Shown here: one piece after another, positions 35,973 to 51,395 of the stretch
How positions within the stretch are numbered: position 1 is the first letter of the stretch
How the letters are laid out: each line of letters begins with the position of its first letter
Source of the DNA: Nematostella vectensis
Taxonomy: Eukaryota > Cnidaria > Anthozoa > Actiniaria > Edwardsiidae
Direction of reading: 5' to 3'
Assembly (NCBI RefSeq): GCF_932526225.1
Contig: NC_064044.1
Span: forward strand, 8,544,801-8,608,800
Length of the DNA stretch: 64,000 nt
The notes under the pieces: generated by a model
Seen by the model: only the letters and a program-made list of their open reading frames with translations
What the model was told of the DNA's origin: nothing
Databases searched by the model: none
Position numbers and translations under genes: made by a program

Positions 35973-38615
35973 GATTCGATGGGTAGCCTGTTTCGAATTA
36001 CAGTGAAAATACCTATTTTGACATACACTAATTTCAAAAAAACGTTTTCAGTGCAAATGGCGATTAACAAATGACAGTTCAACAACCGAAAGGACCCATG
36101 GGGATCCTAAAATATATACTTTAAATTCAGACTATATCTAGACTATGGTTCTGACATATCGCTTTAGTTTATTCACCACCTTCATTCTTACAAATATTTA
36201 ATACCCATAAGCACCTTTCGGTCGTAGAACTGCCATTTGGCAATTGCCATTCGACGTTTGCGCTGACAACCTTTATTGATATAGATACAAGGTAAATCGC
36301 GCGCTCTAATTGGTCAAGAGTCCATTTGTTATTAGAGTAAAGACGCACGCAAAAATGACATTTGTTTGTTAAATAGCATATCGACATGACCATAAAACAT
36401 TTTCGACTATTCTCCTACGATATTAACTTATTTCTTGTTCTTTTTTATTTTTTTTAATATCATGTTTGTGGTTCCCAATATCCTGGAACGTACCCCCCTT
36501 GCCAAAAAACTGATAATTTACGTTCCATGTGTCACCCCCCTCCCCTCCCCACACTGGGTACATATCAAGCAATGGCTGTCGTTTCTCTAAATGGTCTAAA
36601 TGTGTTGGGACGAGCGCGCGGGAGACCTGTGATATTCTAAAACGTTAGGGACTAGGCTCCATATCCAAGTTGGCTGCCAGCAAAATAGCAAAATCGTAGT
36701 AAACACGAATTACATGAAACTTCTCGACTTACAAAGCTCTAGAGCGATAAAAAAGCGAAAAAATGATTGAAGCGTACTCTCAAATATGGTATGTAATGCC
36801 TTATAAGGAAATGACCGAGCGAGCTAGAAAAACGACAGTTTTTATGATTGACTGAAATGCGTTCTTGACATCTCTCTCAATAAGGATAAAACAGCTTGCC
36901 AAATCACCCTTTTAGCCTTTGTTTGTTGTTAACCGTATCCAAAAACATTTATAAACAAATAATTAAAAGTTTAAAACTCAAGCGCTTATTGGTCCAATAT
37001 AGTCAGCTTTCAAAGGAAGTCAAATAGTGAGCGAGGTATTTATAAATATGAATACTAAAAAAAGTACATCCGACGACAATATCTTTTCTAATGCAGGAAG
37101 AGCACTAAATTTGATAGTAAACAGTTTCAGAACAGTAAATCAATGGAAATTTAATTTTCGAGGGTTAATTATTGGCTTGGAACGGATTTCAACGCAGAGT
37201 AGGAATGTTTTGTTTGCTTGACAAATTATAAATGAATAGAAATTTTTAATCAACCGTTAAAGAGGTATTAACTACTCTAGTTTTTAATGTTGTTCTGGTC
37301 GCGGGTGAACGCCGAGAGAAGAAGATTTAGCCTGTATTACAACTACGATACCGGTAGGTATTTCAAACATCCTGCTCTTAATTCATAGCTATAGCCTGAC
37401 AAATATATCAGAAAACTTGGTGTGGCGACAGTGTGCCATGAACCACGAGCAACGAGTCCAACTAATATTCAAACTTTAAAAGATTGACTCATAACCCTTA
37501 AGATGGTTGGATCACAGGTCATCTAGGCGCTGTGCTAGCGGGTTACACGAAAGGGTTCTAGACCTCAAAATTTATAAGGAATTCTGAATATAATTGACTC
37601 AAATTGACTAAGGATTTCAGTGTGCCATTTTTATGCTGTCATTGATTACTTCATTCGAAGTTTTAATAATCATATAAAGGACATGTGGTACGTGTGGTAC
37701 ATGTGACAACGTGGTACTTTTTTTTCATTATTTCTTGTATCAAATGTCGTCATTCTAATATCGTTTTTTTCCTTTTAATTATAGAAGTATTGCGGAAGGA
37801 GTATATTCCAATGGGATATAGATATGATCACTTCTATCAGCTATGATTTTTTAAGCAATTCTATTATGATTTTCTTACAAATCTCAGAAATATTTCATAG
37901 GGGCTCCTTTTAGTTTCAGAATTTCGAAACCAAAGCAAATAACTCTCATTTTTAAAAGATTTATTATCATTTTGAAAGCTTAGAAACTTTTACCGATTTG
38001 AACACGAAAGCTTGGACTTTACAAAAAGCTCTCAGCAATATTTTGACACACTATCATTATTATTATCATCATCAGCATCTTTATACTTCTTTTTCTACTT
38101 CTTTTCTTCCACCACACGAATGCAAATACGAAAGCCGTGCATTTTCTCTGGAAACTTGGCACCATTAGGCCATTCCAGCTATAAGTTTGCGCGCGCATAA
38201 CCATAGAAACCTACCTCAACTACTAGAATGCAGCGCGCGCTTTTTTAAGCTTGCACCAAACGAAGCGCGCGCTGCATGCCGGTAGGTCAGGTAGGTTACC
38301 ATGTTGAGTGCGCGCTCATGCTTATAGCTGGAATGGCCTTTTGACCGCCTGGTCAAATAGTTCCGTGTTTGGTTTTATCAGACGCAATTATATTTGAGGG
38401 GCACATATTTATAACAACTAAGATATTTTGCTGTACGTCCTAATCAATCAAATCAATAAGAAATTAAAGCTCGATTTAAAAGGTACGCGGTTCTGGAAAC
38501 GAGATTAGGACTGCGCGCGCAGAAATGGAAATTATATAGCATCGCGCATTGACGTAATAATACGCCAATAATACGCATTTTAATCTCCTTCACCTCTTCT
38601 CCATCGCCAATAGGA
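35973..38615. other. intergenic region between copy C and the lactone-oxidase gene
   Basis: No coding exon was recognised. It contains C-rich stretches at about 36490-36550, CGTGGTACATGTG-type short repeats at about 37680-37720, and the MITE at 38167-38339. Confidence 0.35.
38167..38339. mobile_element. 173-bp palindromic MITE
   Basis: The ends are AGGCCATTCCAGCTATAAG and its complement CTTATAGCTGGAATGGCCT. The interior has alternating GCGCGC tracts and GAATGCAGCGCGCG. A second member with the same ends lies at 50871-51031. Confidence 0.75.
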
Positions 38616-41600
38616 ATGAGCGAGACGGGTTCTTGCTGCTCATGTCTATCTTCCAGTGGTGCGGACACACCTACTGCACGGGTACAGCTCTATGTACCAA
38701 GCAGAGTGAAATTCCACAGCTTTCCCGGCGAGCTGAAGACATGTGCTGATGATCCGGAAATCAGTCAAAGGCTTAGCCAAGGTGAGTGAATAAATAATGA
38801 TTAATGGTTATATTTGTTCCGGGGACCGACTATTTGATTATAGTATTTATAGTATAGTTTTACTCGTTAATGCCGACCAATTGGTGATAAATTATTTTAA
38901 AAGTTTCATTTTATGCTTTTTAATTGGAGATGCGTTACGAGAGCAAAGGGAGATTTTGAGATACGAGGGAAACCAATTATAGATCTTCTAAGCAGATTCC
39001 TTTCGGCGAAAAAACAACTCTACATCTTTTACATTGGTACTCTGAAATCGCTAGGAAACAAATTTAAGGGACGTTTTTAAGAGACATTTTAAGATGGCAA
39101 ATGACCATCCAAAGTTGTCTTATGATAGCAGAATATGTTCAGAGTTATTAGGCTTACCATGACGATTGTCATTCTTGAAAATAATTTGCGCCGCGAACAA
39201 TTTGTGGTATTTTTATTTTAGGATTATCGCCAACTGAACAACTCTCTGCGATTTGTCGGTTTGCCAGTAGACACAATTACACCGTACAGGCCAAAGGTAC
39301 CGGGTCGAGCATGTCACGCATCTGCAGCGAGTGTGATATCCTTATAGATATGACGTCACTCGACAAAATAGTCACACCACGGCCGGCTGTACGAGAAGAA
39401 AACTTATCGAAAGATTATGTTGACATCGAAGTCGAGGCTGGCATGCGATTGAAGGATTTTGTTGAAACACTGGATAAACACTACGGACTTGCACTTCCGG
39501 TATTGGGTAGTAACGCTGGTCAAACCGTTGCGGGCGCAGCTATGGTGTCATCACATGGATCTGGACTCGGTGCGGCGTCACTGGTAAGAAGAGAGGGACT
39601 AGTAAGAGGGTGGGGAAAGAGCAGCGCATTTATGGCGAAGATTGAAAACAAAGGTTTTGACCATAACTCAAGTCAAACTGTAACTGTTTTTTTTTCTTTG
39701 CAACATTGAAAGAAAAAATATTTAAATAAATATTATCTAAAACAAAGTTGTTATTATTTGCCAATTTCGATCGAAAACATCGCAATATTATTTTTTTCTC
39801 AAATCAACCAATGGAAATCTGCGCACATGGTATTTTGCTGGACGGGGGATGACAAAACGGTGACTGATAGGGATTCTTTATTTACAGGCTGCGTCTGTCG
39901 TCGGCGTTCACTTGATTACGTCCAGCGGTATCCAAGTCAAACTCAGCCTCGGTTCCGAGTCTTTGCTAGATTGCAAGCAAAAATTAATTCACGGACAACA
40001 AGACGGGAATCCTGTGGACATGACCAGTACACACATGCTTCGCGCCGCGATCGTAGGACTTGGCGCTATGGGTATCATATACACGCTGACGTATCGATGT
40101 ATACCGGTCTATAATCTGAGGGAGGAGCGGTCGGTTTTGAGGGTTCCTTGTCGGGATAAGAGCACGTTTAGCGTCACTAATCAGCTTGCACGTGATTTCA
40201 CTTCGCACGAGTTCTTTTCTATTCTACTCAATCCTTATCCGCAGCCTCAGGGGTGAGTACGTTCTGTCAATTATATCCTAATTAGCTAATTAGCCAATTA
40301 TATCTTGAGGTTTGTGAGCACATTCTGTCAAGCGTGACCTAATAAGCCAATCATTTCTCGAGGTTTGTGAGCACATTTTTTTCAGTCATGTCCTAATAAG
40401 CCAATTATATTTTGAGGTTTGTGAGCACATTCTGTCAGGCATGTCCTAATATTCTAATTTGTCAATAATATCCTAACTGGCTAATCATATATCTGAGGTT
40501 TGTGAGTACATCATACCAACCATATCCTCAATCTCTTAAAGTCAACTCAATCATTCCATCCGGGATATGCTCATCAACTGTCAATCACCATCGATTATCC
40601 AATCATTTTTCCAGGTTCCTTTATGCGTCAGTCCTGAAGTCCCGCCCCACGCCCTTCAACCCCACTTGCTGTCAGTGCTGCACGTGTTGGTGCGGATCAG
40701 GTGGGCGGGGCTGCGCGGACTGTGATATGTGTCAATCATCCTGCTGCTTGACGTGTTTCCAGTGCATCACTCAATGCTGTCCCGCGCGGTCGCGGGATAT
40801 TATCAACTATGGGCTGACGTATTTCAGTCTCAAGAAACCGTTTATTCACAAGTGGTACAACGTGCTGCAATTAACCAAGGGAACCAACAGGTAAACTATA
40901 GATAGGGTCAGCCTGGTCCAAAGCATTCTTAACCGGGTTTCTAAACGGGGGCTTCCTGTGGCTTTGCGTCACAGAAGAGCTCGTTCCAGGCCCCGCACTG
41001 CCTCGCGGCTCGTCTCCCAGTACAGGAAGCCCGGTCAGAACACTTGGGGTCAGGCTGTGTTCAACATATTCTCAGAAAGATATTCAGCACCCTTATTAAT
41101 ACTGGAGATAGGATTTGCCCCTAAAGGGGCAAAAGGGATTTGCCTTGAGTTTAGGCCGAACCAGATTTCGGTTTCCAGCTCAGGGGTGTGTGTGGGTTGT
41201 ACAGAGACAAGAAAGACTGTAGATTTGAAATAGCGATATTTGACTTATAATGCAGGGCCGTAGTAGGTCATGTAAGATTTGGGGGGGAGGGGGCACAATA
41301 CAAAAAAAAATTAGAAAAAAGGGGCCACAGCCACCCCTTAGTGTCACTTCCTTATATTTTTTAAACATATCAACAAAAGTTAGCCAAATATTGTCGTTTT
41401 TGCCAAACGCGGTCACTTCCACATAAGGAAACTAATATATTCCTTATTTGGAAAAACTGCAGTGACTGTGACCATCTTTGGTAAATGGAGAACGTATCTG
41501 AAAAACTAAGAGTCCTCGGTACCTGTCCCTCAAAACGACAACGTTTTCTTCATATGTATTTGAGAGGCACATGTCCCCAGTACCCCCACCCCCTGCTACG

Positions 41601-42863
41601 GCCCAGTGTCTTAGATACTTACCAGAGCTAGCCAATGTTTTTTTTTTCTTGCTGCGACATTGTATTTTGCGTGAACGTTAAATCTTGACTTGATTCTTTA
41701 ATTAGAACTCTTTTCTCTCCCCAGTGTCCGCTCTGCCGAGTGGTCACTTCCCCTTAGCAGGCTCGACGAAGCCCTTTATGACGTCATCGATACCATAAAG
41801 CAGCTCGGTCTCCGAAATAATGAGTACACGGCGTTGCCTTTACACATTCGCATCGCTAAGACAGACGACTTGATGCTAAGCCCGGCGAACAGAAAGTTCC
41901 AGAGCGGAGAGTCACAACATTGCGCGTACATCGAGGTATTGGGCATCTGAGGCCTTTAGAAGTGTGGCAATGGTGGAAATATGGAATGGATTTTGTTGTG
42001 CGTTTATTTTGTCAGGGAACTCTCTGTTTCCTAGTGACATTTTGTATTGTTAGGAGGCATACATTATGTTTTTTTAGTGTAGTGTTTTGTTTTTTGTTTT
42101 TTTACATTGTAGTGCTACACTACAAGTCAGTATATAGGCTGGGTTTGCCTTCTGTGTAAAATGTTGGAACTTGTTATTTTTCTTCAATTGGGACTGCTGT
42201 GGTTTTGCGCCATATTTGGACATCATACCCAAATTTGTAAAGTTTCTGCACGTGCATCAAGTTGACATTAAATTTAGTTCTGTCCCGACGTCCTTCTTAG
42301 AGGTCTGATATTTGTCCTTCTCTCTAAACCTTTCTCGAGCCATTCTATTCGAACCGGTGAAACCCGGCCGTTACAGAAGGAAAATCGCTAACTCGGTTGT
42401 CAAACATGACATTTTTATTTGTTTCTCATTTGTGTTTTGTATTTTGCTAGGTACCGGTTTTAGCTGGCTGTAAGCACACCGATGACCTGTATGGAGCCAT
42501 CGAATCAACCCTGACAACACGCTACCATGCTCGACCGCATTGGGGAAAGTACCATTCCCTCACGGCCGACAGCATCCGGGATTTATATCCACAGCTTGAC
42601 GACTGGAAGCAAGTAAGTGTCCGAATGGCGTTTTACAGATAATTCCAATGACTCCCCCCTCCCCTATGAAATTCTGACTACACTCTTGAAATTATAATAA
42701 TTTTTTTCCACAGGTATACCGCCTGCTCAACTCAGACGGGATCTTTAGTAGTGACTTCACCGATAAAATGGGTTTTCATTTGGTGCTCGAGTCGGAGCCT
42801 GGGCCTAGCGGCGAAAATTTGAACAATGATAACCACGTGATAACTGTGCAGCCCGCGCAATAA
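38616..42863 (+). CDS. GULO/aldonolactone-oxidase-like flavoprotein with a cysteine-rich insertion
   Basis: Seven exons join in phase: 38616-38781, 39222-39583, 39888-40252, 40615-40890, 41725-41935, 42451-42612 and 42714-42863, giving 563 aa. Family members oxidise sugar lactones such as L-gulono- or D-arabinono-1,4-lactone. The FAD-binding half includes AKGTGSSMSR (79-88) and TVAGAAMVSSHGSG, then GLGAMGIIYTLTYRC. The C-terminal half has the family motif RPHWGKYH (488-495). Two oddities stand out. The GxGHS motif, whose His covalently holds FAD in vertebrate GULO, reads GTGSS, so FAD may be non-covalent. Residues 316-353 contain 15 cysteines in 38 residues, accounting for part of the extra length over the roughly 440-aa animal enzymes. 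The substrate is not assignable from sequence. Polyadenylation signals lie at about 42995-43000. Confidence 0.85.
40253..40510 (+). repeat. tandem repeat of about 62 bp starting at the exon 3 donor
   Basis: GAGGTTTGTGAGCACATTCT, then GTCAGGCATGTCCTAATAAG, is repeated four to five times. The first unit overlaps the native donor (GGTGAGTACGTTCTGTCAA), so the array appears to have grown out of the exon/intron boundary. Confidence 0.75.
41253..41606. mobile_element. hAT-like MITE in intron 4 of the lactone-oxidase gene
   Basis: The left end is CAGGGCCGTAGTAGG and the right end CCTGCTACGGCCCAG. A G-rich and a C-rich tract lie next to the ends. It is a member of the CAGGG..GTAG family. Confidence 0.6.
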
Positions 42864-45092
42864 CCTGATAATGACCAGCGGTGGACATGAATTCAGCTCT
42901 AGAAAATAAATGAGTGGACTTAAAAAGCACACTAGCATATAATTCCCATTAGCTTTTGTGGATGCAAAACTGAGTATTGGTATTATTTTGATAGAATAAA
43001 TAAAGAAATATTTAGGATATTGGTACTCTGATATGTGTGCGTTTTGTGTGCGTTTATTCAAGCACAAACACAAATACTGCCTAGCCCAGCCGTTCTTACC
43101 GGGTTTCCTGTCGTTGAAGATGAACCGTAAGTGACAGCATGGGGTCTGAGACGAGATCAGTGTCCTGTGACGTCACAATTTTGATTTATAGCCTTAGCTT
43201 TGCGCTAGTTTGGGAAACCTGTGGCATGTGCGAAGGCCAAGTCCGGGGGGTTACTCCGATATCAAACAGACGGGACCATCGGGGGCCAGTATTCGATAAC
43301 AAAAGAATTTCCGACTAGCCCAGAATGCGGGATTTGAGATGCACGGGCTGCCCCATAGAAGAAATCCCGCAGGGTGTTAAATATAAACTTTGCATACTGT
43401 GAAAAAATGCCGCCCTCGTGAGGTACCTGACGCGGATAGCCAAACTATCCTTGCTAGGGTGTATACAATAAGTGGAACAGGATAGTTTGGCTATCGTGAG
43501 GTCGCATACGTGATCCGCACAATTGGCATCACGCTGGCCGGTTCGCGGCTTTAGATCCCACATGGATCGTCGAAGTCGCCCTGCAGTTTATTACCGATGC
43601 AGTCCAACTGAGGCAAAACCGGCTAAAAGCTGTCCATGGTTGCCTAACTGTACAGGTAAGAGACTGTGCTAGCGTCCCGTCTTGGACCGACTGATGCCAA
43701 TCTGATTCTAGGGTGCTGTAAAAGTCCACTTATTGTTATGTCGTCATGTGATGTATCACATATCCTATTCGTCAGGTAGACATACTTTTTTATGTGCGGT
43801 TTGTGGTCTTGGGTGTTGTATACTTTGCATGCCGTGTTCATTGGTATATGTACGTAACTTTTTTTCTTTTTAAGAAATAAAATATTCTTTACTTGCCTTA
43901 TAAGCGTTTTAAAATCCGAGGCGTGTTTGGATGAATTCGAGAGCAGATTTGTGGGATACTTGACCACAGTACGAGTACTTTGGCTACAGATATTAAACAG
44001 CATTTCTTTCATTATTAGGTGGTTCTTGCATTTTAGGAAATTTTATTGTATAAACATATGATACTACTTTCAATGTCAATAATTATTTATGGATGTTATT
44101 ATGAATGAAATGTTTCACTTCACACTGCCACGAGAGAAAAAAAACGTGTCACGTTTCCACGTGCGTTTTAACGTGCTCTTAAAAAGCCACGGGACTTCGG
44201 GAGAGCCACTAGTAACCTAGCCTGCGTCGCCGGAAATGAATCAGCATTATTATGATGAATGAGATAAAAAAAACAGCTTGAACTATCCGAGTAGAAATTT
44301 AAAAATTATTCTCTAGAGAGCTTGAATTCCGTTCCGTTCGAGTTCGAGGAATACACTAACTTTGTTCAAAGCTTTGGCTTCATTTTTTCGGTCACGGGCT
44401 ACCTGTGTTTGGTTGCGGGCTACCTGTGTCAGTACCATAGGACGATCGCTTCCTGCGAGTTTACCATCTTTTCTAGGGTAAGAAAAAACGCTTGCTGTAT
44501 TAGAATAACGAAATCATTTTATAACATCCAACAGAGTCTATGTATGATTATTCACTGTACGTTTAACCGATCGTTGTAGTATTTTAAAAGGTTTATGATT
44601 AACTTTAGCTACGGGGTTAAGTATCAACACCGGTTAACCAGATGTTGCACACACATCTTACAGAGGTTTCAAATTAAAGAACTGTTTTACTTATTGTTTA
44701 ACTTACTAGCAGAAATACATACAGTATGAAATACAAAATTCTAGTGTGAATGAAAATAGCAGATTAAATCAGAAAAGATTGAAGAATTTTAACATTCATC
44801 TTTTAATATTTTCCATTGGGTTAGCTATAGCTGGAGACAGCTTCGACCACCCTTCCCCTTCTTGCCTTCTTCCCCTTCTCTTGCCCTCCTCCCCTCCTAT
44901 ATATTTAAAGAGCAATTTCATTCATTTTTTTTTAACCTGGTGAGATGACACCTCCCAGTCTCAATTTAGCTCTATCAAAAATGTTTAACCAAGGCAGGGT
45001 CAGTCTTTGTCCTACTTGTCATCCGCCACTGGTACAGAGAAGGTTTGTACCAAATGTGTGCTTAGACTGTTTGTCTTATATCTATTTAGAGA
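42864..45092. other. intergenic region with a perfect hairpin and a possible leader exon
   Basis: No coding exon was recognised. Bases 43435-43495 form a perfect hairpin (listed separately). A donor-like CTAGGGTAAGAAA at about 44478, paired with the acceptor TATCTATTTAG just before 45090, could define a 5'-UTR intron of the sepiapterin reductase gene. Confidence 0.4.
43435..43495. repeat. perfect 17-bp stem hairpin
   Basis: GATAGCCAAACTATCCT at 43435-43451 is followed after 27 bases by its exact complement AGGATAGTTTGGCTATC at 43479-43495. The loop is AT-rich. It could be the core of a small palindromic element or a transcribed stem-loop. Confidence 0.7.
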
Positions 45093-48392
<3,300 letters not shown>

Positions 48393-49069
48393 TTCTGGCA
48401 AACAATAAATCATCATTATTATGGGGCTTTTACGGGATTCCCGCGCGAAAGTATTTACTTACCCATGCAGCGCATTTAATTATTTTGATAATTGATATGA
48501 TTTTAGTATTGGATTCCCGCGGAAAAGTATTTACTCTACCATGGAGGGCATTTTATTTCCGGGGGGGGGGGACTTTTCAGAAAAGTAGACGAGGGTGATC
48601 GTCACATCTTTTAGGGTGTAAACTTCTATCTTTTAGGAGGTGTTTAAGGTTTTTTTTTTTTATTATTCTTCCATCTCTTAGGGTATAAATTCTGACCAAC
48701 TGATATCCCTTAGGGGGTGTTTTAAAGGTGTTTTTTTTTTCGATTGTGCTTGTGTATTTATCACGCTAACGGTCGCACGAAATGTATTACAATAAACCAC
48801 AAGTCAACTGATCGGTGTCCATCTGCCGATTAGAACGGAAGAGAGATGTGCTTGATGGCGATGTCTCAAGGACCGCAAGAAAATTCTGGAAATGTGTTTG
48901 TTTTATACTGCTATTATGGTTAAAAATTCCCTCGTCCACACCCAATTTGCCATCTCTTAGGGGAAAGAGTTGCTGTTGACCACACCCAAAGTGCCTTCCC
49001 TTAGGGTAGAAATTATTTTGCCGACGATCACCCCCCGTCCGTTTTTGTCAGAGTCCCCCCTTATATTAT
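48393..49069. other. SPR 3' flank with CTTAGGG-type dispersed short repeats
   Basis: After the AATAAA, phrases such as ATCTTTTAGGGTGTAAA, ATCTCTTAGGGTATAAA and CCCTTAGGGTAGAAATT recur about six times at irregular spacing. No gene was recognised. Confidence 0.45.
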
Positions 49070-49074
49070 TTATC

Positions 49075-49310
49075 ATTATGACTTACAACGCGACTAAGAA
49101 AACCGTGAACACCGGAAATATGTGTGGAATGTTTGTTCGGACCAATCACTCGCGAGATATTCAGACGGTCAACTAGAAATTTACAGGACCCGAAATGATC
49201 CCTGGACCCGAAACGATCCCAGGACCCGAAATGATCCCCAAAAGCCCCCCAACTGATCCCGGGACCTGAAACGATCCACAGGAGTCCCCGAAATGAACCC
49301 CAAGGAATTG
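49075..49310 (+). repeat. left terminal inverted repeat with expanded GGACCCGAAATGATCCC units
   Basis: The arm matches the complement of 57010-57210. Here the GGACCCGAAATGATCCC word is amplified to about five degenerate tandem units; the right arm has two. Confidence 0.75.
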
Positions 49311-49994
49311 CATTAATGGAGAAACAAAAGGAATGTGGAAGGATTGGCTTTCAGTTTTAAAAACATATGAGACATTTTAGCGTCATTTTTCTTACTATCC
49401 AGAAATTTGAATTAACTAAAACCATAGTATTAAGATTTTTATATACGAGTGCGCGGGAAATACTGCTTTCGACAGCTTGGTTGAGTCAGCAATTGGGGTC
49501 AAATAACAATTCCCGTGATGGTAATTTGAAGAACCCGGCGTGAATAAATCATTTATACATAACAAGCCATAAAAGAAATGCCTCTGCTTTCCCGTAGGAA
49601 AATGTTTGTTTGTGTTCGGTGAATGAAAGACCTATCATAAAGAGAGATAGAGAGAAATCATGCAGTGGTGTACGCACGACTACATGAGGAAATTCAAAAC
49701 TCACATATTGCTTTCAACAAAAGCCACATCTCTTAATATTTTGCAACGGTAGTAAAAGGGTTGTTCGAGTGCATTACTCAGTGTGCTTTTGTCATTCCAT
49801 CTTCTCGGCCAAACCGGCAGTCGGTAAATATTCGCTCGTGTGAACATGGATTTCGTGGTGAAATACACGTTTGGTTGTCAAATAAATATAGATTTTTATG
49901 GGTGATGTTTCCCGGAAACGAGATTTATAGTGTCAGAGTACAGGCGGACCAGGATTAGAATCAGTCCCTCATCGCCCCATGTAAGGTAATCCAA

Positions 49995-50095
49995 GAGGCT
50001 TCCGGATTCTGGATTCCAGGCTCTAGATTCCGGATTCCGATCCTTGGATTCCGGATTCCAGGCACAACTTATATTCCGGATTCCAACATTCTATT
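49995..50095 (+). repeat. GATTCCGGATTCC short tandem repeat
   Basis: CCGGATTC(C/T), CTTGGATTCC and CAGGC words alternate over about 100 bp inside the 8.1-kb element. Confidence 0.6.
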
Positions 50096-50189
50096 AAAAT
50101 CATGCAAAACTCTCGACATAGCAATGAACAGAAAACATTAGCGTATCGAAGCGTAATGCTAAAAAGGGACAACTATAGTGAAAAGAAAC

Positions 50190-50455
50190 CATTTGTTTAC
50201 CACTAAGATATGCATTATACCACTAAGATATGCATTATACTACTAAAATATGTATTATACCACCAAAATGCATTACACCACTAAGATATGCATTACAACA
50301 CTAAAATATGCATTATATCACTAAAATATGCATTATATTACTAAAATATGCATTATATCACTATGCATTATATCACTAAGATATGTATCCCACTAAAATG
50401 CATTATACATGCATTTATAACACTAAAATATGATTTATACCACTAAAATATGCGT
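50190..50455 (+). repeat. 20-bp tandem repeat, about 13 copies
   Basis: The unit CACTAAAATATGCATTATAC is repeated with single-base changes and a few truncated units inside the 8.1-kb element. Confidence 0.85.
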
Positions 50456-50870
50456 CACTGTTTTCTTTACGTCTTGCAACGTTTTTCAAAGAGCAAAGGC
50501 ATTTGGTTGACGTCCAAATTCGAAACCAAGATTCCACGAGGTTACACCCTGCTCAGCCACACGCGGTCGCCAGGAAAAAAAAAACTTTGCAAAACGGATT
50601 CATGGCTTCCGTGACGCGACGCACAATATTTGGGCCGCTTGCATGGTATATTTGGTAGGAATTCAAGTTGACACATTGAAATTCCTTTCATTTGTAATGC
50701 ATGCGTTCGCGTTAATGTATCGATAATCAGACAGATATCATAAAAGGGTTGCTCAAACTCGGGTCTCGGAAATAAAACAATTGATATGGATTAACGTCTG
50801 AGTGCAAACTCACTCGCTCTTTTGACGAAAAGTTTCACAGGCACTGAAGGATTATTTCCACTTTAGTAAT

Positions 50871-51031
50871 AGGCGATTCCAGCTATAACTGCATATTTTC
50901 AATCAGAAACGCCGAGGACGCTACCACAGCTACCAGAACCAGAATGCAACGCGCAAGTTTTTACAGTTTGCTCGACGAATCTACCACAACTACCGTCATG
51001 CCACGCGCGTGCGTTTTAGCTGGAATGGTCT
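50871..51031. mobile_element. 161-bp palindromic MITE, second copy
   Basis: The ends AGGCGATTCCAGCTATAAC and TTTTAGCTGGAATGGTCT match the MITE at 38167-38339, as do the GAATGCAACGCGC and CATGCCACGCGCG interior words. It is nested in the 8.1-kb element, so it is younger than that insertion or travelled with it. Confidence 0.7.
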
Positions 51032-51395
51032 ATTCAAAGACGAACGAAACCGAGTTTTTGGTGACGTGTGCACGTGAGAATGGCTATACTCTGTGCAATA
51101 CACCCCTTCTATCTCATAGAACGGATTTCGGATGAGTGTAAAAAGTAAAAGTAAGTCAGGCTTGCGTTCTGTTAGCGTTTCTATTGGTTTAGGGTATAGT
51201 GTTTTTGAATTTTAGCCAATGAAATTGCAAACTAAATCAAAACGCGCCAGTACTTACGTCAAGGCTAAACGCAATTTTGTCTTTCTTCGCCTCCTGATTT
51301 GTTTGTTGTTGAATGGCTTCCATTCCCGATTGGCTAAATTTTCGACATTAATATGAAATTCGCTCATTCTAACAAAATCACAAACAGAGAATTAC

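Noticed and set aside
40958-41233. 91-codon Arg-rich ORF in the lactone-oxidase gene
   Set aside because: It sits inside intron 4, out of the spliced model, with no family features.
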